64,000 bases of DNA from contig NZ_FTOL01000001.1 in the NCBI RefSeq assembly GCF_900156735.1, forward strand, positions 1,054,001 through 1,118,000, read 5' to 3'. The position numbers were made by a program, and so were the translations under genes. The stretch is from Chryseobacterium ureilyticum (GTDB taxonomy: Bacteria; Bacteroidota; Bacteroidia; Flavobacteriales; Weeksellaceae). Shown piece after piece: positions 24,222 through 33,790 of the stretch. Each line of letters starts with the position of its first letter. The first letter of the stretch is position 1. Under the pieces are notes generated by a model that was not told the origin of the DNA, did not search any database, and saw only the letters and a list, made by a program, of their open reading frames with translations.

Positions 24222-27053
24222 ATGAGCAAATCAACAGAATATATAGAAGTTTACGGAGCACGTGAACACAACCTGAAGAATATTAATGTTAAAATTCCAC
24301 GCAATGAGCTGGTAGTAATTACCGGGCTTTCAGGAAGCGGAAAATCGTCACTTGCCTTTGATACAATTTTTGCGGAAGGTCAGCGTCGTTATATAGAAAC
24401 ATTCTCTGCTTATGCACGTCAGTTTTTGGGCGGGCTGGAGCGTCCTGATGTAGATAAAATTGAAGGACTTTCACCAGTTATTGCCATTGAGCAGAAAACA
24501 ACCAATAAAAACCCTCGTTCCACAGTAGGAACTGTTACAGAACTCTATGATTTTTTACGTCTTCTGTATGCAAGAGTTTCAGATGCTTACTCTTTGTCTA
24601 CAGGGCAGAAGTTGGTAAGTTATACAGAAGATCAGATTCTGGATGCCATTAAAGAAAACTACAAAGGAGAGAAGATCATGTTATTGGCTCCTGTTGTACG
24701 TTCCAGAAAAGGACATTACCACGAGCTTTTCGTACAGATGGCGAAAAAAGGGTATGGACAGGCAAGAATTGATGGTGAATTGCAGGATATTGAATATGAT
24801 TTAAAGCTTGACCGTTATAAAACCCATGATATTGACATCGTAATAGACCGTTGGATCATCGGAGAAAGCGCTTCAGAAGGCAGAATGGAAAAATCTCTAC
24901 GTACAGCGATGGACATGGGAGAAGGGATTATCGGAATCCAGAAGCTGGGAAGTACAGATATTGAATATTTCTCCAAAAACCTAATGGATGCCGAAACAGG
25001 ACATTCATTGGCATTACCGGAACCAAATACATTTTCATTCAACTCTCCAAAAGGAAGCTGTCCGGACTGTAAAGGTTTGGGAACGATTAAAAAGATCAAT
25101 ACAGATTATTTTGTAGATAACCCTAAGCTATCAATCAATCAGGGCGGATTGTTACCGCTGGAAGACATTAAGTCTAATAAATGGATTCTTGCACAGATCA
25201 AAAACATCCTTGAAATCTTCGGATTGGGAATGACAACTCCGTTACAGGATATTCCTGAAGAGGCTTTGGACTATATTTACAACGGATGTCATAAAGAGTT
25301 TAATAAAGATCTGAAATATGCAGGAATTACCAAGAAGATAAAGATCAGTTTCGATGGTTTAATTGCGTTCATGGAAGAAATGATTGATGAAAAAGAATCC
25401 TATGAAGCCGTTTTACTGGAAAGACACTTTACAACTGAAGAAACCTGTCCGGAATGTCATGGAACACGTCTTCAGCCCTCAAGCTTAAGCTTTAAAATTG
25501 ATGGTAAAAATATTGCTGAGGTGAATGGTTTAAGTTTATCAGACTTAAAAGAATGGTTAGCTGACGTTAAAGATAAATTTTCTGAAAAAAATAAAATAAT
25601 TGCTCACGAGATTTTAAAGGAAATCGAAACAAGACTTCAGTTCTTACTGGATGTAGGTTTAGATTATTTAAGCTTGAGCAGAAGTTCGAAAACCCTTTCA
25701 GGAGGAGAATCTCAAAGAATTCGTCTTGCCACACAGATCGGGTCTCAGCTTGTGAATGTATTGTACATCTTGGATGAGCCAAGTATCGGACTTCACCAAA
25801 GAGATAATGAAAGACTGATCCATTCTCTGAAAAACCTTAGAGATATTGGTAACTCTGTTTTGGTGGTAGAGCATGATAAAGATATGATTCTGGAAGCCGA
25901 TGAGGTTCTGGATATTGGTCCAAGAGCAGGAAAATTCGGTGGAGAAATTCTTTGGCAGGGAAAACCAAAAGATCTTTTAAAAGCAGATACCATTACCGCA
26001 CAATATATCAACGGGAAAAGAAAAATTGAAGTTCCGGCAGAAAGAAGAACAGGAAGCGGTAAAAATATTCTGTTAAAGGGAGCTACAGGAAATAACCTTA
26101 AAAACGTAACGCTTGATGTTCCATTAGGAAAACTGGTTGTGGTAACCGGAATTTCAGGAAGTGGAAAATCTTCACTGATTAACGGAACACTATATCCAAT
26201 TCTTAATAAGCATTTTTACAGAGCGGTTCAGGAGCCTTTACCATATAAAAAGATTGAAGGACTTGATAATATTGATAAAATTGTAGACGTGGACCAGACG
26301 CCGATCGGAAGAACACCGCGTTCAAATCCTGCAACATATACCGGAATGTTTACAGATATCAGAAACCTTTTTGCCGAATTACCAGAAAGTAAAATCCGAG
26401 GTTACAAACCAGGAAGATTCTCTTTCAATGTAAAAGGCGGAAGATGTGAAACCTGTCAGGGTGGAGGATTGAAAGTTATTGAAATGAATTTCCTTCCAGA
26501 TGTATACGTTCATTGCGAAACATGTAACGGAAAACGTTTCAACAGAGAAACACTCGAGGTTCGCTACAAAGGAAAATCTATCTCCGATGTATTGGATATG
26601 ACCATTGATGAAGCAGTAGAGTTTTTCCAGCCGATTCCTAAGATTTTTGCAAAAGTAAAAACATTACAGGACGTAGGGTTGGGATATATTACACTGGGGC
26701 AACAGTCAACTACTCTTTCAGGAGGTGAAGCACAACGTATCAAACTGGCAACAGAACTGGCAAAAAGACAAACCGGGAATACCTTATATATTCTGGATGA
26801 GCCTACCACCGGATTACATTTTGAAGATGTTAAAATTCTGATGGATGCAATTAATAAATTAGTAGAGCTTGGAAATTCATTCATTATTATTGAACATAAT
26901 ATGGATGTAATTAAACTTGCAGACCACATCATAGACGTAGGACCGGAAGGAGGAAAACATGGTGGACAGATTGTAGCTCAGGGAACCCCCGAAGAAATTG
27001 TGAAATCTAAAAAGAGTTTGACAGGAAAATTCCTGAAGAGAGAATTAGAATAA
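24222..27053 (+). CDS. uvrA: Excinuclease ABC subunit A
   Basis: 943 residues, full length for UvrA. Two ATPase halves: the first Walker [10 protein letters not shown] is near residues 33-41 and the second GISGSGKSS near 645-653. ABC signatures [12 protein letters not shown] and [12 protein letters not shown] are followed by Walker [13 protein letters not shown] and [12 protein letters not shown]. Two zinc-finger CxxC pairs are seen in each half (CPDCKG / CPECHG, and CETCQG / CETCNG). It finds bulky DNA lesions as the UvrA2-UvrB complex in nucleotide excision repair. Own promoter and terminator. Confidence 0.99.
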   Translation: MSKSTEYIEVYGAREHNLKNINVKIPRNELVVITGLSGSGKSSLAFDTIFAEGQRRYIETFSAYARQFLGGLERPDVDKIEGLSPVIAIEQKTTNKNPRSTVGTVTELYDFLRLLYARVSDAYSLSTGQKLVSYTEDQILDAIKENYKGEKIMLLAPVVRSRKGHYHELFVQMAKKGYGQARIDGELQDIEYDLKLDRYKTHDIDIVIDRWIIGESASEGRMEKSLRTAMDMGEGIIGIQKLGSTDIEYFSKNLMDAETGHSLALPEPNTFSFNSPKGSCPDCKGLGTIKKINTDYFVDNPKLSINQGGLLPLEDIKSNKWILAQIKNILEIFGLGMTTPLQDIPEEALDYIYNGCHKEFNKDLKYAGITKKIKISFDGLIAFMEEMIDEKESYEAVLLERHFTTEETCPECHGTRLQPSSLSFKIDGKNIAEVNGLSLSDLKEWLADVKDKFSEKNKIIAHEILKEIETRLQFLLDVGLDYLSLSRSSKTLSGGESQRIRLATQIGSQLVNVLYILDEPSIGLHQRDNERLIHSLKNLRDIGNSVLVVEHDKDMILEADEVLDIGPRAGKFGGEILWQGKPKDLLKADTITAQYINGKRKIEVPAERRTGSGKNILLKGATGNNLKNVTLDVPLGKLVVVTGISGSGKSSLINGTLYPILNKHFYRAVQEPLPYKKIEGLDNIDKIVDVDQTPIGRTPRSNPATYTGMFTDIRNLFAELPESKIRGYKPGRFSFNVKGGRCETCQGGGLKVIEMNFLPDVYVHCETCNGKRFNRETLEVRYKGKSISDVLDMTIDEAVEFFQPIPKIFAKVKTLQDVGLGYITLGQQSTTLSGGEAQRIKLATELAKRQTGNTLYILDEPTTGLHFEDVKILMDAINKLVELGNSFIIIEHNMDVIKLADHIIDVGPEGGKHGGQIVAQGTPEEIVKSKKSLTGKFLKRELE

Positions 27054-27074
27054 AATAGATCAATCTAAATATAC

Positions 27075-27107
27075 AAAAGAATTTGCGAAAGCAGATTCTT
27101 TTTTTAT
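27075..27107 (+). terminator. Terminator after uvrA
   Basis: AAAAGAATTTGC (27075-27086), loop GAAA, GCAGATTCTTTT (27091-27102), all twelve positions paired with one U-G, then further T. Confidence 0.88.
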
Positions 27108-27137
27108 TTTTACCACTACCAAATCCAAATGTTAATC

Positions 27138-27965
27138 ATGAGAAAATATACAATTCTGGCGTTGTTTCCGCTTCTTTTATCATGTAAAAAAGAAAAACCA
27201 GCATCTACAACATCTGTTGAAGCAAAAACTCAGAAAACAGATAGTATTAAAGTTAATGAAATAGAATATCAATTAGATAAAAATACAGTATTTGGAGTGT
27301 ATCAATTGACGGATAAAGATATTGCTATCTGTATGCCGGTTCAGTTTGGATATGATGATCTGCCGTTATCCAAAAAATATGAAAACTTCCTTGCCAAAGA
27401 CTCTCTTCCGTGGATATATGGTAAAGATATGAAGGATTATAAATACTATGATACTTTGTCTGTAGATCGATTAATTTATAATAAAAGGTTTGAGGATATC
27501 TTTAAAAAAGAAATGAAGGACAGCTATTTTGTTTATGGAACTCAATCCTTCCAAGAATGTAAAATCAAAAGAGTGGTGTTTCAATCTACAGAATGTGGAA
27601 ACGATTATATAGCCTATATTCTCAATGTTGATAAAAGCCAAATCGGGCATCCGCTAATTGCTTCAGAAAAAGAAATTCCCTTGAAATATGAGAATGATTA
27701 TAAAGAAATCAATAAAACTATAAAAAAATCTGCTGCTAAAGAAAGTACAGAAAACAATTATGGATTCGGAAACTACAATCCCTTGGTTTACGGAAACTAT
27801 AAAAATCTTTACTTCACCTATTACGATGATTTTAAATGGTATAATAAAAAATCAGGATCCAATTGCCAATTTCCTGAAAGAGCAATCTTTGAATTAGATT
27901 CCAAAGGAAAAGCAAAGATGCTGTGGAGCTCTGAAATGGACCTTCTTGGGTTACCTTGTCTTTAA
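27138..27965 (+). CDS. Lipoprotein of unknown function
   Basis: 275 residues. Signal peptide with lipobox LLLSC at residues 14-18 (MRKYTILALFPLLLSCKKEK), so the mature protein is anchored by a lipid at Cys18. The body is rich in Tyr, Lys and Asp, with cysteines in ICMPVQFG, FQECKIKR and TECGNDY, and I recognise no family. An ATG three codons earlier (27129) is in frame; the one at 27138 gives a more typical signal peptide. Confidence 0.75.
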   Translation: MRKYTILALFPLLLSCKKEKPASTTSVEAKTQKTDSIKVNEIEYQLDKNTVFGVYQLTDKDIAICMPVQFGYDDLPLSKKYENFLAKDSLPWIYGKDMKDYKYYDTLSVDRLIYNKRFEDIFKKEMKDSYFVYGTQSFQECKIKRVVFQSTECGNDYIAYILNVDKSQIGHPLIASEKEIPLKYENDYKEINKTIKKSAAKESTENNYGFGNYNPLVYGNYKNLYFTYYDDFKWYNKKSGSNCQFPERAIFELDSKGKAKMLWSSEMDLLGLPCL

Positions 27966-28147
27966 TCTGTAAAACCTTTGATGATGAGGTTTTCGGACAA
28001 AATAATAATCAAGAAATGTTATGAATAACTTATCTTGCTTTAACTGTTTAAGTTATGTATTTTAAATGTGTTTTTATTTTGTATTATAAATTAAAATTCT
28101 ATAAAAAATATAGGTAAAACTGTAATAATTTAATAAAATAATCATAT

Positions 28148-28155
28148 TAGTTTTG
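28148..28155 (+). promoter_or_regulatory. -7 box TAGTTTTG of the GG-leader peptide gene
   Basis: Exact TAnnTTTG match 23 bp before the ATG at 28179. No upstream TTG at good spacing. Confidence 0.5.
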
Positions 28156-28178
28156 TCAAACCATAAAATTAAAACTAT

Positions 28179-28313
28179 ATGAAAAATTTAAAGAAACTGA
28201 CTAAAGTAGATTTGAAGTCAGTGTACGGAGGGCAGCCAAAACAGTATTGTACGTATTGCGAATGGGCGGATAAAGTATTTTGCAGCGAAATTCCAATCGT
28301 TCAATGTCCATAA
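28179..28313 (+). CDS. Bacteriocin-like peptide with double-glycine leader
   Basis: A 44-residue gene product. Residues 1-18 form a double-glycine leader: MKNLKKLTKVDLKSVYGG, with hydrophobic residues at spaced positions before GG. The 26-residue core has four cysteines (24, 27, 35, 43) and aromatic residues. Such leaders are normally cut by a C39-peptidase ABC exporter; none is in the window. Flavobacterial genomes carry small GG-leader peptides that pipelines label bacteriocin-like. It has its own -7 box and terminator, which supports a real gene. Antibacterial action is unproven; it may be a signal or a modified peptide. Confidence 0.8.
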   Translation: MKNLKKLTKVDLKSVYGGQPKQYCTYCEWADKVFCSEIPIVQCP

Positions 28314-28320
28314 AAAAATT

Positions 28321-28348
28321 AAGACCGCTTTTATAAGCGGTCTTTCTA
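28321..28348. terminator. Two-way terminator between the GG peptide and a minus-strand lipoprotein
   Basis: AAGACCGCTT (28321-28330), loop TTAT, AAGCGGTCTT (28335-28344). On the minus strand it is followed by AATTTTTTTA; on the plus strand by TCTATT. Confidence 0.85.
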
Positions 28349-28894
28349 TTGATGGGTATTCTGTATAAAACCTTTCATTTCAGTTTTAAGATCTCTGGAA
28401 CTTTTGATAGAATCAAAAACGATATTGTCAACTTTCCATTTTTTATCCATATTAATCAGTTCTATTTTATCCTTCCATATTATCTTTGGACTTGCCATAT
28501 CATATTCAAATTGAACAAGAGCCTCTGCAGTCTTTCCTTTGACAGTAATAGCCTCGATTTTATAATCGGTATATCCTTCATATAAGCTTGAGAAAATAGC
28601 GCCTTCAAATATCAAAGGCTTTTCATCAGGATGATCACTATTCTTTACTTTTTCAATATCCGTTTTTGAGGCATTTATTGCATCTTCTAAAATACTTTTT
28701 AAGTCCTTAGAGAATAAATTATTAGAAATAGGCTCGTTATAGATGGCTTCATTAGACTTACCATACTTTTTATAAAGTTCATCTACCTGCATTCCGATGG
28801 CTGTATTATCGGAGGTAGCTGATGGGGTAGTATTTTTTTTGCATGAAATAAAAATGATTAGAATGCTTATGTATAGAAATAATTGCTTCTTCAT
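28346..28894 (-). CDS. Lipoprotein of unknown function
   Basis: 182 residues. Signal peptide with lipobox (IIFISC, cysteine at 18). The C-terminal half, with IEAITVKGKTAEALVQFEYD, WKDKIELINMDKKWKVDNIVFD, has the look of an NTF2-like/DUF3828-type domain (a strand rich in aromatic residues that ends WKVDNI). I cannot name the family with certainty. It converges with the GG-leader peptide gene on a shared terminator. Confidence 0.75.
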   Translation of the reverse strand: MKKQLFLYISILIIFISCKKNTTPSATSDNTAIGMQVDELYKKYGKSNEAIYNEPISNNLFSKDLKSILEDAINASKTDIEKVKNSDHPDEKPLIFEGAIFSSLYEGYTDYKIEAITVKGKTAEALVQFEYDMASPKIIWKDKIELINMDKKWKVDNIVFDSIKSSRDLKTEMKGFIQNTHQ

Positions 28895-29008
28895 GAAAAA
28901 TATTTTAGGAAAATGTTCAAATCCTATACCAACAAAACATGAGGTTGTTGAAAATGGAGAATTTATTGAAGATTAAAAGATATAAGCTGAAGCAATCATA
29001 AAAATCAA

Positions 29009-29016
29009 TACATTTG
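29009..29016 (+). promoter_or_regulatory. -7 box TACATTTG of the DUF421 gene
   Basis: Exact TAnnTTTG match 13 bp before the ATG at 29030. Confidence 0.55.
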
Positions 29017-29029
29017 ATTAGATAAAAAA

Positions 29030-29545
29030 ATGATGGATCCTATACTTAACGTTGTTTTTCGTTCCCTTTGCGTTTATCTTTTTATGGTAATTGCGATTCG
29101 TTTGTTTGGTAAAAATCAACTTTCCCAACTGAATGCCGGAGACGTGGTTTTACTGTTATTAATTTCCAATGCAGTTCAGAATGCTATGGTAGGCTCCAAT
29201 ACTTCACTTGAAGGAGGTATTGTTGCGGCATTAGTTTTGTTTGTTGCTAATTTTATTCTTAAAAGATTCATGTTTTCCAGTCGTTCTTTTGAAACATTGA
29301 TGGAAGATGACCCTGTAGTTCTGATCAAAGACGGTATTGCAGATCAGGCAGCACTTAATAGAGTGAAGATTACACAGGGCGAATTGGAAGAAGAGATAAG
29401 AGAGCATGGGATAGAGAATATTAAAAATGTTAAGCTATCTGTTCTGGAAGTTGATGGAAATATCAGCGTAGTTTCAGAAGATGAAAAAAGCAAGCAAACC
29501 CACTATTCAAGAATTAAAAGAAAGTATAAAAGAAAATATCACTAA
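29030..29545 (+). CDS. DUF421 (YetF-like) membrane protein
   Basis: 171 residues. Residues 10-90 have three hydrophobic segments with the DUF421 phrases AIRLFGKNQLSQLNAGDVVLLLLISNAVQNAMVG and SRSFETLMEDDPVVLIKDG. The C-terminal soluble part (about 95-155) has ITQGELEEEIREHGIENIKNVKLSVLEVDGNISVV. The family acts at the inner membrane; its role is not firmly known (linked to spores in bacilli). A second ATG directly follows the first. The GNAT gene starts five bases after its stop, so both share a transcript. Confidence 0.9.
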   Translation: MMDPILNVVFRSLCVYLFMVIAIRLFGKNQLSQLNAGDVVLLLLISNAVQNAMVGSNTSLEGGIVAALVLFVANFILKRFMFSSRSFETLMEDDPVVLIKDGIADQAALNRVKITQGELEEEIREHGIENIKNVKLSVLEVDGNISVVSEDEKSKQTHYSRIKRKYKRKYH

Positions 29546-29550
29546 TCATA

Positions 29551-30042
29551 ATGAATTACGAATTAAGAGAAATGCTTCCCAATGACGAAGCAAGAGTCTT
29601 GGAAATCTTTAAGCAGGGAGTAGATGGCGGAATCGCTACTTTAGAAACAGAAGTACCAACCGTTGAAGCCTGGAATATGCAGTATTTCAACGATTGTCGT
29701 TGGGTATTGGAAAACGAAAATAACGAAGTGGTGGGATGGTGTGCTTTAAAACCTGTAAGCAAAAGAGAATGCTTTAAGGGAGTTGCAGAAGTAAGCATTT
29801 ATTTTGATAATGAATATCAAGGTAAGGGTTTGGGTTCTGTATTGCTTAAAAAGCTGATTTTGGATAGTGAAGATCACGGATTCTGGACATTACAGACCAA
29901 TATCTTCTCCGAAAATGAAATGGCAATAAAATCTCATCAGAAAAACGGCTTTAGAGTGGTAGGTGTTCGTAAGAAAATAGGGAAACTCAACGGAGCATGG
30001 AAAGATCTGGTCATGATGGAAAAAAGAAGCGAAATAATCTAA
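29551..30042 (+). CDS. GNAT N-acetyltransferase, phosphinothricin acetyltransferase-like
   Basis: 163 residues, one GNAT domain. The acetyl-CoA loop is YQGKGLGSVLLKKL (about 90-103); VAEVSIYFDNEYQ lies before it, and the last strand is LNGAWKDLVMMEKR, as in PAT/MnaT enzymes that acetylate phosphinothricin or methionine sulfoximine-type amines. The true substrate is unknown. It follows the DUF421 gene by five bases. Confidence 0.88.
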   Translation: MNYELREMLPNDEARVLEIFKQGVDGGIATLETEVPTVEAWNMQYFNDCRWVLENENNEVVGWCALKPVSKRECFKGVAEVSIYFDNEYQGKGLGSVLLKKLILDSEDHGFWTLQTNIFSENEMAIKSHQKNGFRVVGVRKKIGKLNGAWKDLVMMEKRSEII

Positions 30043-30104
30043 TAAGAAAAAATCATTGCAATAAATTATTAACTCTTAAGTTGATGGTTAAATCTTGAAT
30101 TCTA

Positions 30105-30142
30105 CCATTGGCACCAACCTTGTATATTCATGATTAACTTTG
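30105..30142 (+). promoter_or_regulatory. Promoter block of the first small lipoprotein gene
   Basis: TTGGCACCAACCTTG (30108-30122) and an exact -7 box TAACTTTG (30135-30142), 12 bp before the ATG. The same arrangement precedes the second paralogue (TTGGTATTAACCTTG, then TAAGTTTG). Confidence 0.55.
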
Positions 30143-30154
30143 AAAAGTGAAATA

Positions 30155-30334
30155 ATGAAAAATATGTTTAAAATTACAGGTGCTCTTATAGTAGGATTAA
30201 TGCTAACATCCTGTGTTGTTCATGACAATGGCAATAGGGTGAAAAAAGTACCGCCGGGACAGGCTAAAAAAATATATGGCGGAAGCGCAAAAGATTATGC
30301 CCCGGGACAGGTGAAGAAAAGAAACGGGTATTAA
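30155..30334 (+). CDS. Small lipoprotein, PPG/YAPG type, copy 1
   Basis: 59 residues. A lipobox MLTSC puts the lipidated cysteine near residue 20. The mature part is basic and repeats a pattern: VPPGQAKKIYGGSAKDYAPGQVKK. I do not recognise a function. A near copy follows 100 bp later with the same order (MPPGHEKRVYGGSARYYAPGHTK). The longer frame from 30140 uses a TTG inside the -7 box, so the ATG at 30155 is the start. Confidence 0.75.
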   Translation: MKNMFKITGALIVGLMLTSCVVHDNGNRVKKVPPGQAKKIYGGSAKDYAPGQVKKRNGY

Positions 30335-30385
30335 AAAAATATAAAAAACAGAAATTCAATAGTTAATTTTTTCATTGAAGCTATT

Positions 30386-30422
30386 TTGGTATTAACCTTG
30401 ATATATTTCGCTTCTAAGTTTG
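30386..30422 (+). promoter_or_regulatory. Promoter block of the second small lipoprotein gene
   Basis: TTGGTATTAACCTTG (30386-30400) and an exact -7 box TAAGTTTG (30415-30422), 14 bp before the ATG at 30437. Confidence 0.55.
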
Positions 30423-30436
30423 AAAAAGTGAAAATA

Positions 30437-30664
30437 ATGAAAAGTATGTTTAAGATTATGGGAGCAGGTGCGGTAGTGTTCATGCTAGCATCATGTGTAG
30501 TACATGAGCCTCATGGAAGAAGAATGCCTCCCGGTCATGAGAAAAGAGTTTATGGTGGTAGTGCTAGATATTATGCGCCTGGTCATACCAAGACGGTTTA
30601 TATTTACGAAGATCGTGGTCATCACCACAAAGGCAAAGGACGTGGTCATAGACACCACAGATAA
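30437..30664 (+). CDS. Small lipoprotein, PPG/YAPG type, copy 2 with His-rich tail
   Basis: 75 residues, a tandem paralogue of the gene before it. Lipobox MLASC; then CVVHEPHGRRMPPGHEKRVYGGSARYYAPGH. Unlike copy 1 it has a C-terminal tail rich in His, Gly, Lys and Arg (DRGHHHKGKGRGHRHHR), able to bind metal ions. The start at 30437 is set by the promoter block and by the match to copy 1. Function unknown. Confidence 0.75.
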   Translation: MKSMFKIMGAGAVVFMLASCVVHEPHGRRMPPGHEKRVYGGSARYYAPGHTKTVYIYEDRGHHHKGKGRGHRHHR

Positions 30665-30668
30665 TAAA

Positions 30669-30702
30669 AAAAGCACTGAAGAAATTTCAGTGCTTTTCTT
30701 TT
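30669..30702. terminator. Two-way terminator between copy 2 lipoprotein and the DUF4286 gene
   Basis: AAAAGCACTGAA (30669-30680), loop GAAAT, TTCAGTGCTTTT (30686-30697). Runs of T follow on both strands. Confidence 0.88.
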
Positions 30703-30707
30703 TGGTA

Positions 30708-31022
30708 TTATAACCTTGATTTTTTCGGATTTAATAGGGTATCAAAGATTAATACCTCCTGTCCGAATTTATTTTCAATATGCTCAGCAATATTTTTCAG
30801 CTCACTTTCAAGGAAGTCATTTCTTAAATCATCATTATCAAAGATTAACAGAAGGTTGTAATTCTTTCCTTCATCAATATAATCACTGTGAACTTCCGAA
30901 AGAATATACTGATTCACATCCATCAGATTTTCGGTCATTAAAACCAATGTTTCGTCAATATAATTTTCCCATTCTTCCAGATTATTTTTTGTACAATGGA
31001 AAGTTATACTTAATACGCTCAT
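30708..31022 (-). CDS. DUF4286 family protein
   Basis: 104 residues, cytoplasmic. The frame SITFHCTKNNLEEWENYIDETLVLMTENLMDVNQYILSEV and the end IAEHIENKFGQEVLIFDTLLNP match DUF4286, a small ferredoxin-like alpha/beta family of Bacteroidota with no known function. Its 3' end overlaps a third copy of the TTGGTATTATAACCTTG sequence found before the two small lipoprotein genes. It converges with them on a shared terminator. Confidence 0.85.
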   Translation of the reverse strand: MSVLSITFHCTKNNLEEWENYIDETLVLMTENLMDVNQYILSEVHSDYIDEGKNYNLLLIFDNDDLRNDFLESELKNIAEHIENKFGQEVLIFDTLLNPKKSRL

Positions 31023-31170
31023 ATTTTAAGAATTTTTAAGATTTTGTGGATAAATTCTAGGGCAAAAATCGGCATTTTTTTCGTAAATTAGCCCGTTAAT
31101 AAAAATTCAAAATAAATAATTTTCAGACTTCCAGCTAAGGGTCTGACTATCATTATAATAAAATTTGTTT

Positions 31171-33762
31171 ATGCAAAAAGAAGGAGAAAGACTGATTCCT
31201 ATCAACATTGTTGATGAAATGAAGTCGTCTTATATCGATTATTCGATGTCGGTTATCGTTTCAAGAGCGCTACCAGACGTAAGAGACGGCTTGAAACCCG
31301 TTCATAGAAGAGTACTTTACGGTATGTATGGACTAGGGGTTTTTTCGAATAGAAAATATTTAAAATCTGCGAGAATTGTTGGGGACGTTTTGGGTAAATA
31401 TCACCCGCACGGAGACTCTTCTGTATACGATGCGATGGTGAGAATGGCTCAGGACTGGAGCTTACGTTACCCTCAGGTAGACGGACAGGGTAACTTCGGT
31501 TCTATGGATGGTGACCCGCCTGCAGCAATGCGTTATACTGAAGCAAGACTGAAAAAGATCTCTGATGAGGTTCTTTCTGACCTTGACAAAGAAACGGTTG
31601 ACTTCCAGAATAACTTCGACGACAGTTTGCAGGAGCCAACAGTAATGCCTACGAAAATCCCTAACCTTTTGGTAAACGGTGCTTCAGGTATTGCGGTAGG
31701 TATGGCAACGAATATGGCGCCACATAACCTATCAGAATCAGTAGATGCAATTTGTGCTTATATTGATAATAAAGATGTTACCATCGACGAATTAATGCAG
31801 CATATCATTGCTCCGGATTTCCCTACAGGAGGTATTATCTACGGATATGACGGAGTGAGAGACGCTTTCCATACGGGAAGAGGAAGAGTTGTATTGAGAG
31901 CAAAAGTTAACTTCGAAGAAATCGGAAACAGAAATGCAATTATTGTAACAGAAGTTCCTTATCAGGTTAACAAAGCTGAAATGATTGCCAGAACAGCAGA
32001 ACTTGTTAAAGACGAGAAAATTCCTGGTATCCACGAGATCAGAGATGAATCAGACAGAAAAGGACTTCGTGTTGTTTACGAATTGAAAAACGATGCTATT
32101 CCAAATGTTGTACTGAACCTTTTATATAAATATACCGCACTTCAGACTTCTTTCAGCGTTAATAATATTGCGTTGGTACACGGAAGACCTGAACAACTGA
32201 ATTTAAAAGATATCATTCATCACTTTGTAGAGCACAGACATGAGGTAATCGTAAGAAGAACTCAGTTTGAGCTTAAAAAAGCAAAAGAAAGAGCGCACAT
32301 CCTTGAAGGTTTCATGAAAGTAATCGGAAGCCAGGATTCATTAGATAAAGCTATTTCAATTATCCGTCACAGTGCGAATCCTCAGGCAGCGAAAGAAGGC
32401 TTGATCGAAGCATTCGAACTTTCTGAAATTCAGGCTCAGGCGATTCTAGATCTTAGATTAGCTCGTTTGACAGGAATGGAGCTTGATAAGATCCGTGATG
32501 AGTACGATACAATCATGAAAGAAATTGCTAATTTGGAAGATATTCTTGCGAACGAGCCAAGAAGATTCCAGATCATCAAAGACGAATTGATCGAAGTCAA
32601 AGAAAAATATGGTGACGAAAGAAGAACTGAAATTGATTACTCAGGAGGAGAAATGTCTATTGAAGATATTATTCCAAATGAATCTGTAGTTCTTACAATC
32701 TCTCACGCAGGATATGTTAAGAGAACTTCACTTTCAGAATACAAAATTCAAAGCAGAGGTGGTGTAGGTAATAAAGCTGCAACTACAAGAGATTCAGACT
32801 TCCTTGAATATATTGTATCAGCAACAAACCACCAATATATGTTGTTCTTTACAGAAAAAGGAAGATGTTACTGGCTAAGAGTATTTGAAATTCCTGAAGG
32901 TTCAAAAACTGCAAAAGGAAGAGCAGTACAAAACCTTATCAACATTGAACCGGACGATAAGATCAAAGCATATATCAGAACGAACAACCTTAAGGATTCT
33001 GAGTACGTAAACCAAATGAGCGTAGTGATGGTAACCAAAAACGGAACTATCAAGAAAACATCATTGGAAGCATATTCAAGACCAAGAGTAAATGGGGTAA
33101 ATGCTATTGAGATTAGAGATAATGACCAGTTATTGGGTGCTTACCTTACTAATGGTACTTCTCAGATCATGATCGCTACTAAAAATGGTAAATGTATCCG
33201 TTTCCCTGAAGAAAAAGTAAGAGAAGTAGGTAGAGGCTCTATCGGAGTACGTGGTATTGCGATGGAAGACAATGATGAGGCTATTGGTATGATTGTTGTG
33301 AATGATGTAGAGAACGAAACAGTACTTGTAGTATCTGAAAAAGGATACGGTAAGAGAACTGCAGTAGAAGACTACAGAATTACGAACAGAGGAGGAAAAG
33401 GAGTTATCACCCTAAACATTACCGAAAAAACAGGAAATCTGATTGCCATTCAAAACGTAACAGACGAAGATGGATTGATGATTATCAATAAATCTGGTGT
33501 TGCCATCAGAATGGGAATGGATGAAATGAGAGTAATGGGAAGAAATACTCAAGGGGTGAAGCTTATCAATCTTAAGAAAAATGACGAAATTGCAGCCATT
33601 GCAAAAGTAGAAATGGATAAAGATGTGGAAGAAGATTCTGAAGAAATGGAGGGAGAAATTGAAGAAGGAACTCAGGAAGGAGTAGGATCACTGTTTGATA
33701 ACCTTGAAGACGATAATACAGCATCACAGGCTGAAAATGAGAATTCTGATTCTGAAGAATAA
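31171..33762 (+). CDS. gyrA: DNA gyrase subunit A
   Basis: 863 residues. The breakage-reunion domain starts [44 protein letters not shown] and contains the quinolone-resistance region [19 protein letters not shown]; the catalytic tyrosine is in [10 protein letters not shown] (near residue 120). The C-terminal part is the six-bladed DNA-wrapping domain with the GyrA box [10 protein letters not shown] (about residue 528), and an acidic tail rich in Glu. The serine after HPHGD is the wild-type kind of residue at the main resistance site. A longer frame begins at a TTG two codons earlier; the ATG is preferred. Confidence 0.98.
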   Translation: MQKEGERLIPINIVDEMKSSYIDYSMSVIVSRALPDVRDGLKPVHRRVLYGMYGLGVFSNRKYLKSARIVGDVLGKYHPHGDSSVYDAMVRMAQDWSLRYPQVDGQGNFGSMDGDPPAAMRYTEARLKKISDEVLSDLDKETVDFQNNFDDSLQEPTVMPTKIPNLLVNGASGIAVGMATNMAPHNLSESVDAICAYIDNKDVTIDELMQHIIAPDFPTGGIIYGYDGVRDAFHTGRGRVVLRAKVNFEEIGNRNAIIVTEVPYQVNKAEMIARTAELVKDEKIPGIHEIRDESDRKGLRVVYELKNDAIPNVVLNLLYKYTALQTSFSVNNIALVHGRPEQLNLKDIIHHFVEHRHEVIVRRTQFELKKAKERAHILEGFMKVIGSQDSLDKAISIIRHSANPQAAKEGLIEAFELSEIQAQAILDLRLARLTGMELDKIRDEYDTIMKEIANLEDILANEPRRFQIIKDELIEVKEKYGDERRTEIDYSGGEMSIEDIIPNESVVLTISHAGYVKRTSLSEYKIQSRGGVGNKAATTRDSDFLEYIVSATNHQYMLFFTEKGRCYWLRVFEIPEGSKTAKGRAVQNLINIEPDDKIKAYIRTNNLKDSEYVNQMSVVMVTKNGTIKKTSLEAYSRPRVNGVNAIEIRDNDQLLGAYLTNGTSQIMIATKNGKCIRFPEEKVREVGRGSIGVRGIAMEDNDEAIGMIVVNDVENETVLVVSEKGYGKRTAVEDYRITNRGGKGVITLNITEKTGNLIAIQNVTDEDGLMIINKSGVAIRMGMDEMRVMGRNTQGVKLINLKKNDEIAAIAKVEMDKDVEEDSEEMEGEIEEGTQEGVGSLFDNLEDDNTASQAENENSDSEE

Positions 33763-33790
33763 ATTGTACAATTAATATAAAATAGTTATT

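Noticed and set aside
28019..28066. 14-codon frame MNNLSCFNCLSYVF upstream of the GG peptide
   Set aside because: It is short, without a promoter or a leader motif; no support beyond the two cysteines.
31022..31170. Regulatory element before gyrA
   Set aside because: No exact -7 box or strong inverted repeat could be read in this spacer.
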